From assembly GCA_016165875.1 (NCBI GenBank), contig JABBOT010000003.1, positions 28,505,816-28,569,815 of the forward strand: a DNA stretch of 64,000 nt. The letters are read 5' to 3'. The DNA is from Acanthopleura granulata (Eukaryota; Mollusca; Polyplacophora; Chitonida; Chitonidae). Under the pieces are notes generated by a model. It was given only the letters and a program-made list of their open reading frames with translations. It was not told the DNA's origin and ran no database searches. Shown here piece by piece: positions 48,111-58,900 of the stretch; positions within the stretch are counted from its first letter, which is position 1; each line of letters starts with the position of its first letter. The position numbers were made by a program, and so were the translations under genes.

Positions 48111-49646
48111 GGTGCCGTGTGGGGTGGAAGAGGGCAGGACGGGTTGATGACAGCCTTCACCAGGAAACTCATAGCCTCATCATACTGCTCCAATAAAGGC
48201 TTCTGTCACAGAGTCCGCCTAAAGCAGATAAGCTCAATGTATTCACATCAGGGGCACGTGTCAATTAAGGGTGCTGCAATTGTTTATCACTGGCCTGTTT
48301 CTCAAATGTTTAATAACTGTGAAAAAGCATTCTTCACTGAAATGACGTGACATTCACACCAAGGCACCATACAGTGCCCTGAGCTGTACAACTCCCAATT
48401 CGAGACCGTGGGCATCCATGACATCCGGGCATTAGCGGTTTTGCTTGTTTCGACACACTTTGCTCATGCAGACACGGAGGTGAAAACATTGTCAAAATAA
48501 CATGGAAGTTACTAGGGAACCCTGCCTCATGGCCCTGCAAGTCAAAAACTAGGCTTTGTTGATGTTCACAATTAAAATATGCTACGCAGATTGTTCTGTA
48601 GTAAAACATACTGTAATTTCTGATTACTGTTAGCTGTAGTTCTCAGAATATTGTCCTGTGTTGTTCATTTTCCTCTCATTTCCCATGTTATCCTTCACTG
48701 CTTCGTCTGCTTGCTGCTGCCTCCAGCTGGTGAAGTGTTCAGATATTGAATAAGTAGAATCAGCATTGCAGCCGTCTCGACAGATAATCATGACACTGGT
48801 TTTGGACGAGACAGGGTATGGGCTCTCGCGAACTAATGCTAAAAGATGGACCGAACAAAAACAAAAACTTTGCTGACCTGTGTGAAATCACGCTGGTTCG
48901 CGAGAGCCCCTACCCTGTCTCGTCCAAACCAGCGTGATCTGTCGACCTGGCTGCAATGCCCTTTCGGCTTATTAGTGGAATTTAGCAATAAACATTCTCG
49001 GACGAGAAATTTCGCCAAATTACTTCTGATATCCATTGATTTTGCATTTTTATTATATCAAACGTCACTTGGACGTTACCAATACACTTGAAACTGCATG
49101 ACAATTCATTCCCAGCCTCGAAAATTGGGCTACTCGTAAGGGTAATGCCGCGCTATCATTCATCCGATATGTATGCAGTCAAATAACATAACACTGTCAT
49201 CACTGTAGACTTAATATACGCTAAACATGACAACATTTGCATAAATCTACAAACCTGACGCCTGGACAGCTGGAAATCTAGAAATATGTCAAACATTTTG
49301 GCTTTTTGCAGCTGTCATTTGGATGACATTTCCCGCCAGCGCTGTTAGTCGTTAAGAGATCTTTCAAGGGGAGACAACTTGAGCTGTTACAACTGTGGAA
49401 TTTTATATCCAGCTTCTGTGCCTGCACTTCAAAACAAAAGTAAAAATTTACTGGCATTCTTAGATATAGAGGATCTAACCTTGTGAAGGCCCAGATTAAA
49501 TGAGAGATAAATAAATGGAAAAGCACAACAAACCAATCGTCTCATCTGACACCATATTCAACTGAGCAGTGAACTTTGCCCTTACAATTGCACTGTGTCA
49601 TAGCTACCACTTGTTCTTCTAGTTTTTCACTGTAACTAGTAGGGCT
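48111..49646. promoter_or_regulatory. head-to-head intergenic region, tetraspanin and PEP-synthase-like gene
   Basis: The two start codons point away from each other across 1.5 kb, so both promoters must lie here unless an upstream non-coding exon exists. It contains a large imperfect hairpin (48774-48946). No TATA box near either start is convincing. Confidence 0.5.
48774..48946. repeat. foldback inverted repeat in the divergent promoter region
   Basis: Core arms 48802-48833 (TTGGACGAGACAGGGTATGG then GCTCTCGCGAAC) and 48896-48927 are reverse complements at 31 of 32 positions, with a 62-bp spacer. Outside the core the pairing continues with gaps through CGACAGAT / ATCTGTCG. No protein is encoded. 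Confidence 0.85.
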
Positions 49647-49965
49647 ATGTTGTATTTGGTCGTGGCGTCTGTTCCACTAATGCTTCTGGCTAGATGGATA
49701 TTAAGTAGTGACCCGAGGCCTGTGAAAGGGGTATACTCTCTTCCGGGTACTTGGTACCCTCTGAAGTATGCCTTGTTTCGCTTGCTCATGCAGCTACGCC
49801 GGCGCCAGAATGCGAGCAGTGCAGAAGTGACGTCGGGGGATGGCGCCGGTTACGGCATGAGGTCCAGATCGAGATCCAGTGATATGGATAAGCCACAGAA
49901 TCTGTCACCAGAGCATCCTCTTGTTAGTGCCCTAATTCGGTCAGGGGAATCATCTGAATCATATA

Positions 49966-49999
<34 letters not shown>

Positions 50000-52900
50000 A
50001 GTGTATATATATATGTGTGTGGGTGGGTGTGTGAGTGTGTATATATATGTGTGTGTGTGTGTATATATATATGTGTTTATGTAGCATTTAATGTGATTAT
50101 CTGGTTGTATATAGTGTTCTCAGGCTTGTCAGTATTTACATCAGAGCTATACATTGTAGCCTACATAGAGTGAGTTTTAATTGTTATATGTTCACATATG
50201 GATATACATTTGATTTACGTAAACCGAATTTTAAAAAAAAAAAATTTTCATTAGTACTTTTTAATAATGAGATATCTCCCCCACCCCAGGCCGGCGACTG
50301 CCGCCTGTTCATCCCAACGCCCCGGTTCCGACGCCTGTGATGATAAATTCCCTTAATTAATAATTCTGTATTGACTGATAAACATAATAAATTTGCCCTG
50401 TCCCAGTCCCATGCACCTCTTTGTGGCCTTGATTTAATACACAAAATTGCTGAAATGAAAAGAAATTGACAAGTTTATATAATATATATATATATGGTGT
50501 TTTTTTTTTTGTTTTTTTATTATTATTATTGTATTTATATATATTTATGCTTGATGTCTGTTGTGATCACTTCCAAGTTGAAAGTTGAATATAATATTAA
50601 AAGTTGATGAAATCTGAAAAAAAGTCACTACCATAGGCTATGTCTATATTAGCATTCCACATTTTTAGATTTTGTGTATATAATTATATCTATATTATAA
50701 TTAATTTAATAAATGCTATTCCCATTGACATAAGTGCACATAGGCCTACATATGTTTTCTTCCTTTATTTTTATTTCAACAAGGCAGTTGATGCTGTGTA
50801 CTTCAACAGTGCTGACAGGAGTGGGACCTACCTTGTCGCAGCGACAGCCCGCAGACATAACAATATTGTGCAGACCATCCTGCTGATCAGGGTAGGTACA
50901 GTAGCTTTAGACTTTGCACCTGTAATTGTTGATACATTTTGTTTTAATGTATAGATCGATATATTTTATCCTTACATCGGTGCAGTACAGTACAGTTAAA
51001 AATACATATGTTTTTTTATCGTGGTCTTCAAGAGTACATGTATGTATGCACCAGTATGTAGATAAGAAATTTTCTTGTTCAGTTCATTTTCTTGTTCAGT
51101 TCATTGTGACTTGTCTGGAAGCATATGTGATACAGGCCAAAATCCATCAGCATATATAACCACCTGGAGTTACTTCCCTTTATCTGGTAGCAATTGAGGA
51201 GTACAGTATATAATCAAGTCAGGTTACATGGAATCACTCAGATAAGGTGATATTGCTGGATTCACTGAGATATAGCAATAAATATTCTTACATATAGACA
51301 CTAAGTTTACCACATATCACAATCACTAGGTTTACCGCATTGGTCATAGGGCCTCTAAATGATGAAGGAAAGTATATTCATCCGTGCTGTCACTATATGG
51401 GAGTGTGTACATGTAGCCTGGTATGTAATGGATAATAGTAGTAAGCATGATATGGGCACTTAGATAGAAGCATGCGGTATTGGGCGTAGTCACTAAGATG
51501 GCGGTATTTGGTCACTATAAGATAGAAGTATACATGTGGTATTGGGCGTAGTCACTAAGATGGAGGTATTTGGTCACTATAAGATAGAAGTATGTGGTAT
51601 TAGAAGTGGTAGCTTAAACAGACAATCCTAGGGTATGGTCACAAACAAGACATCTTGTAGTCTTAGGGAGTAGTCACTAAGAAATTAAGACGTCTTGGGT
51701 CACTATAAGATAGAAGTATACATGTGGTATCAGGTGTACTTCACTAAGATGGATGTATTTGGTCATAAGATAGAAGTATGTGCTATTAGACGTGGTAGCT
51801 GAAATATTGTGGGGCCTTGGATGTAGTCACTGTGATGGGAATATGTAGTCCTAGAGTGCTGAGTTACTAAGATGGGAATATATATCCCTAGAGTGCAGCT
51901 ACTAAGATGCAAATCTACATAGTCCTAGAGTGTGATCTCGGAGATGGGAATACATGTATGAATATCCCTAATGTGTAGTCAGTCACTAACATTATACTCG
52001 GTAATCAAGATGTTGTTTTAGTGTGTGGTCTCGAAGATGAAAACATGTCGTCCTACATGTAATATGTCGTCACTAACATTGTAATATGTTGTCCTACACT
52101 GTAGTCATCAAGATGGGAATACATGCATGTGGTCTTAGAGTGTAGTACCGTATGGTCTCGAAGATAGGAATATGTAGTCCCAGGTTGTAGTCACTAACAT
52201 AGTAATGTGTTGTCCAACATTGTAGTCATTAAGATAGGAATATGTAGTCTTAGGGCGTACGTAGTACCTAAGATGAGAATATGTAGTCTTATGGTGTGTT
52301 TTTAAAGAATGTAGTCTTCGGTTGTAGTCACCGAGATGGGAATATGTATAGCCCTAAGGTGTAGTCATTAACAAGGGAGCTTGTAGTCTTTGGGTGCAGT
52401 CAAGAAGGCACTATTAGGCTACCAGTGTCATAGGATGAAGTCATGAAGCTGGCATTTTATGTTTTGGGGTGCAATCCTTAAGATTAAAATATATACATGC
52501 CCTAGGGATTGGTCACTAAGGTGGCTGGTAAAGGCTTAGGATGTAGTTTCTGAGATCGGAATGTATCTCCTAAGGTACACTAAGGTCACTAAGATTGGAA
52601 TATAGATGCATGTATGTCCTAGAGTTACTAAGAAGGCTGTTTATGTTTTACGATGTAGTCACTCAGATGGGAATACTTGACCTTGGGCGTAGTCACCAAG
52701 ACAGAAATATGTATGCCCTAGGATGAGTCACTAACATGAGAATGTATTCCTAGGGTATAGTAACAAAGATGGCAGAACTGTATACTGATGGGAATATACA
52801 CCTATGTTTTACGATGTAGTCACTGTTGGCCTAGAGTATAGCCACTATAAGGTGGGAGTATGTCAGTTGATGTGATTATTAAGATGGGAAGATATTCTAG

Positions 52901-55900
52901 GATGTGGCTACTGAGATATGAGCATGTAGTCCTAGGGTATAAACACTGAAACAGGAGTATATGTTCTATGATGTAGTCACTAATATGGGAAGAATTAATT
53001 GTGTTCTTACATCTAGCAGAATGTATAAGTAATTTCGAATATGATCATATTTCTACGGTTAGTCACAATCATCGTACCTTTTATATATTTATTTCTTTGA
53101 TTTGTGTTTTACGCTGTTCTCAAGAATATTTCACTTACACAACAGCAGTCAGCATTTTGGTGAGAGAAAGACAAGCGGAGCCCCGGCGGAAACCCACGAC
53201 CCTCCACAGGTTGCTGGCAGACCTTCCCATGTACACGTACAACTGGAGAGAAAGCCAGCCTGAGCTGGGCTTGAACTCTTAGTGAATGCACAGGTGAGAG
53301 CTTGCTTGGTCTCGCTTATGGTAGTATGGTTAGTTAAAAATGTGTGAATATATACATGTATGGCCTTGAATGGTGTAGCTTTTGTGTTATTAGAACACCT
53401 GGGACGAGTGCACTACTTAGGGAAGCATGTCAGAATTTAACCAACTTATGATCAGTGATGACTACTGCATGTTACTTAAAGTTGTGGTAAATGTAGCGCG
53501 GTCTTTGAAGGAAAGCCAACCGAAAAGCATTTGTCAGAAGTTTAATTTTTCTTAATTTTTATCTTTTCTATATTTTGCTGATGACATAAAAGATCCCTGA
53601 TATTGGTCTGTTGGAGTTCCCTACCCTACCAGAAACGAACCTAGGGGCCACACATCCGGGCGAGTTCGCTGCTGGAGGACTGAAGTTGGAACCAGTGGAG
53701 CCAATGCGAACATGGAAGCTCACATTCAGCGGAAAACTGAGGTACAGTGTGATCTCCACTGCACAGTTTGGCGTAGTTGAATAATATCAAACAAGCGACA
53801 AGTACTGCATGTTTGCAGTAAGAACGTAAGCAGCTTATTTGTCGAAGCTCAGGTGTGCTTTTAGAAACTTTTCTCACAACCTGATAATTCATTTTTATGT
53901 ATTCTTTGATGATGATGATGATGATATTAGAGTATTTCTAAGAGGTGTCTCTTATAGTGAGCGCTTATATTTGCACAGTTTTATTTAAAACTTGTTTAGC
54001 ATTTGGATGTATGGGACTGGGAGATCCAGGATCAATCCTGTGTTGAATCATGCCAAAGACTTTAAAAATGGTACTTGTTGCTGCCTTGGTTGACACTCAG
54101 CGCTGATGCGTTAGAGTAAGGAAACAGGACTGGTCAGCCCGATGCCAGTATAATGTGACTGGGTGGGGTGTCACGTCTGGTGTCTTTGGCATGATGTCAA
54201 CTCTGTCAACCATAAAATTATTTCTTCCATGAGTCAATCAGTGTACTTGAAAAATATGATATTATCTGGCTTTTTGAGTTAACAAATAGGGGCACTAAAA
54301 TGAGATGTTGTACAAAAGGCTTGGATATGTAAATCTTTATCTTATTTTTTCTGATTTGTCATCAGAGTTTGTCTTGTGTAACAGCTAAAAACAAATGTAT
54401 ATACTTGTGGACTTTCTTTATGAATGTTTTGCATGAAAACATGCTGTACCTGAAGATCAATCTGTCAAACGATCATTGCGAAATGCCTGTAGGATTTCGA
54501 CATCCAGATACTTTTAAGCTTTGTAACCAACACACAGTCCTCTGTGCGTGTCAAAACGAACATTCGCTTGAGAACTAAACGCTAAATTCAGCTTGAATTC
54601 AGCTTGTATCCAGCTTGTATTCAGCTTATATGTAATCGAGGAACTATCCTTGCGAACCCAATATTTGCTCCAAAAAACCAAATGCTTTTGGGTAGTTTCA
54701 TGCTCTCGTATTTTTGACACAGGTTACAAAGTACAGAGGAGCAGCTGCATGTGAAGTTTTCGCTGGAATGGACGGCCCTGACCAAATATTTTGACTTTGA
54801 CACGGATTTACATCCAGCTGTCATGTGTGACGCCATTGCCAGGGAGAAGTGGTCAAGGCAATTCTTTGACACTTTAAAACGGTAATTATTTTCCTGAAGT
54901 AGAAATTATAGGATCGGTTATACTGTTGACACTTTTCTGTCTACAAATCTATAGACGTCGTAACGGACATTGATATTTCAGATATTTTAATCAAATGCAT
55001 GTTCCAGATTAATAATACATCATAAGGCCTAGCTCTGCAGGTGTTCTGAGTTCAAGTCCAGTTCATGCTATCTTCCTCTCCGGCCGCACGTGGGAAGGTC
55101 TGCCAGCAACCTGCGGCTGTGCGTGGATTTCACCCGGGCTCTGCCCGGTTTAATCCCACCATAATTCTGTCCGCCGTCGTATAAGGGAAATATTCTTGAG
55201 TACACCAATAAAATAAATAAGTAAGACCTAGTTCCACGAATGAAGATGACACCAGATTTAACAATGTACTACTGTACCGAACTGCAGTACTACCAAAGCT
55301 GTGGGGACCTTCGTGGCCGAGGAAACTCAGGTGAATGCGTCAAGGAATCGGTTGAACTAACGACAACGCCATAGTATATCGATAGTAACACGGCTTAAAG
55401 AGTGCTGAATGTCCCTGACGGAGTTAAAACATTTGCATTTTGGGTCTTAGAAAATTACAAATTTAAGGGAAGAATAACCCTCAGGAGCATTTAGGTCCAC
55501 AAATATTCGAAAAACTATACTGTCAGGCAACCCATTAAACCATATGGGTGTGTCACGAGGAATTCTGGGTATTTGTGAGACTATACGTTATAACAACAGA
55601 TTTATTGTATCAATAATGGGATGTGGTCTAGCACTTTGGTAACTGGAATTCTTCTAATACACCAAGAAAGTACTGGAGGCACTCTTGGGTGTTTTTCAGA
55701 CTAAAGTCTGCATCCTGTAACTACTTGGAATAAATCTCCTTGGGCCCTTAATGTAATGTTTCGTTAAACGTAACTATTATGGCGATGCATATCTACAGCA
55801 TATGTCGTGATGGCAATTACGTTTGACTTCACTCACACCCTGTTTGTGAAACGGACCAGTTATGACATAAAAGTGTGCGAATGAATGGACAATTTTTATC

Positions 55901-58900
55901 AAACGTAAGCCTAACTGCCAAGTCGGCGTATCTCTACAGTATATGCAGTCATCACAGTTATGTTTAAGGTAAGTACTACCTGTGTACTAAACGGGTCCCT
56001 GAATGGGCAACGGGCAATTTCATTTCAGATCCCATCAGACGCATTATGAGCAATTTGGAGAGATAACTGGGAGTATTGACATTGAGAAACATGGCTTCCG
56101 TAAGGTGAAGTTACAAGGAGTGCGGGATCATTCTTACGGTAAACTTTTTATCCCGCGACAAAATTATAAATTACGGTAACGTAATGTCCCAAAACCTGTA
56201 TCGAACGAGAATTATAAACAAGAAAAGAGTTGGTTTATTGAAAACGCACAAAGCGCAAATAGCATTTATGCGTAAAGGTATAGCAACCCTGATCGGGTAA
56301 TATTTATATAATGTTGAGTAGCATTATATGTATGTTCTGATCCGCCTTAAAATCAAAAGATTTCTGAGGCATATCGAGGAGGTGGCGAGGGTCAGTGATA
56401 TATACTGCGCGCATTACAATTTCTTCCATCCGCATACCTGGAGCCCGTTTTACAAACATGGCGTACGTTATGTTCAACGTAATTGCCATGATAACAGATA
56501 CTGTATAGAGATACGTGGTCATGGTAGTTACGTTTGACGAAACGTTACACCCCCTTTGTGAAACGTGCACCCTTCCCGCCGAAAAAGATTTTTTTTTATA
56601 AAGACGTTGAATTAGAAACAAATGAATAAATATAAACACCTCGTGAAACCGACCAATCCCCTATTTACGTCAGCGAGGTGTTATGACCCCGTGCCTCTCA
56701 CCAATGCGGTCGATGTAAGTTCAAGTCCACCCCATGCTGGCTTCCTCTCCGGCGGTACGTGGGAAGGCCCGATAGCAACCTGCGGATGGTCATGGGTTTC
56801 CCCAGGGTTTTGTTCGGTTTCCTTCCACCATATTCTTGAGTATGGCGTAGAGTACCAATCAAATAAATAAAATAAATAAGTAAATAGTGGCGCCTTGTTA
56901 GTCCTTCTGATTGAAAGAGCAGCGGCCCGTTTTACAAACAGGGTGTAAGTTGACAGTTACATTTGACGTATCGTACACTCTGTTTGTAAAAGGGGCCTGT
57001 GGGTAACATACCTTTGGTAAGACGTTACATCTTCTTTGTATAACGGAGGCGGTTCGGCTGCCTGGCTGCGGCCTTGCGTGCGGGGGTTTGTCAGGTACCA
57101 GGTTGTCAGCTACCTGAGGTTTCCCACGGCCTCTGTCCTCATTACTCACCTCTTAATTCTGATCAGTGTCGCGTGTTTAAGTGAAACTTTTTAAGCCAAA
57201 AGACTACAGCATGGATAGTAAAACGTGCATGTAACGGGTGAAAGCCGGCCTCTTGATTGTCAGTTGGTTTGGGGTTATGTTTCTAATTTTTATTCCATCT
57301 TAAGCAGAATGTGGTAAAAATATACAGTTATGTTAATTGCTGATGTTTATTAGACTTCACTGGTCCAGAATTGAACTAAAACATCAATCAACTAAATAGA
57401 AAATATATAATAGGCATACACCTGTTTGCTTTAACAGGAAATAAACGTGACTGGTCGAGTTTCCATAGATACATCCTCCAGTACGTGTATGTAGAAGATG
57501 GCACAGCGGTTTGTTTTGGGGCGATTTGCATACCAAATCTCATGTCCAGGTATGCAACTAAAAGAACCTCCATGTACCCGCCAAAAAATGCTAAGTTAAA
57601 TTCGTTATTTGAAGGATGGCGGATTTCCTTTCCATTCATCTAACCGATTAATTCGTTTCTGGTAACGAAGTAATCCCTTCCTGATGACGTATTCAGGACC
57701 GGATTAATCCGATAAATCTACGGAAAGGTAATTCGCCAACCTTCCAATAACGGATTTAACGGAAGATGTTTTTCACGGTATGAGTAAGAAGTTATTTATT
57801 TATTTGATTAGTGTTTTACGCGGTAACAAAGAACTTGTTACGGCGGTCAGCATTATTACATGATAAAGAAAGCAGTTAATAATTAAACAAATGTATTAAA
57901 CATTTGCTACCATTATTAATATGAGCACAAGATAAGCCTGGCAAAAACAACCTAACAAAAGTACACGTAATTGTGATGTAGGCTTTTTTTATGAAGATGT
58001 CGTCATGGGAGCCTTACTGGGTCCACAGAAATCTAAATCGCAGTGAAACATATAACTTCCTGGTCTTGCGCTGCTGTGCCCTTGTAATAGCCATATCAGT
58101 GTTTTATGAGAATGATCGTTTCGAAAAAGTGTGACGTACTCCAGGAAAGCACAAAAGGGTACATAGCTTTGAACAACTTTGTTAAAGGCGGGAAGGAGTT
58201 CCCCACTTTGCGACTGTCGTTTAACGTCCATGACAGCCCTTCAAGTGAAAACGTATGTGATGATGATAAAAGCGCTTGACGAAACAACTCCCCTGCTATA
58301 GACAAAATTGGGCACCTGGTAGAGAGCAGAGAAACATATTGTCGATTTATATTTAATACCAAGTGGGAAGGTTTGCCAGTAACCTGCGGATGGTCGTGGG
58401 TTTCCCCAGAGCTCTGCCCGGTTTCCACCCACCATAATGCTGGCCGGCGTCGTTAAAGTGAAATATTCTTGGGTACGGCGTAAAACACTAATCATATAAA
58501 CAAATAAATATATTTAAATCTTACACGAAGTGAACATTTGACTGATGGTCCAAGTACTGTCTCTGTGGCTTGTCTTGTTTGAAAACATCATGGTTGCTAT
58601 CAGGTCAGCTACATGTAACTGACCATTGCGATACTGACGTCTCTATACTACAGCACGAAGATTGGCCTTACTTGTTTCTTAATCGCTAGGACACACAAGG
58701 TACAAATCAATGGTCAGGCAATTAGTGCACTCTCTTACTCTCAGTGTTGGGGTCTGTGGCCGAGGGAATTAGCGCGCTAGTGCAAAGTAATGACGTCGTA
58801 TGACGCAGTCTAACGTTCGTCGAAGACAACGTTGTCTTCCAGCAGTTTGATGTTCATATCTGTATACTTGACGTGATCACCAGTGCTAACCAGGTCGGTA

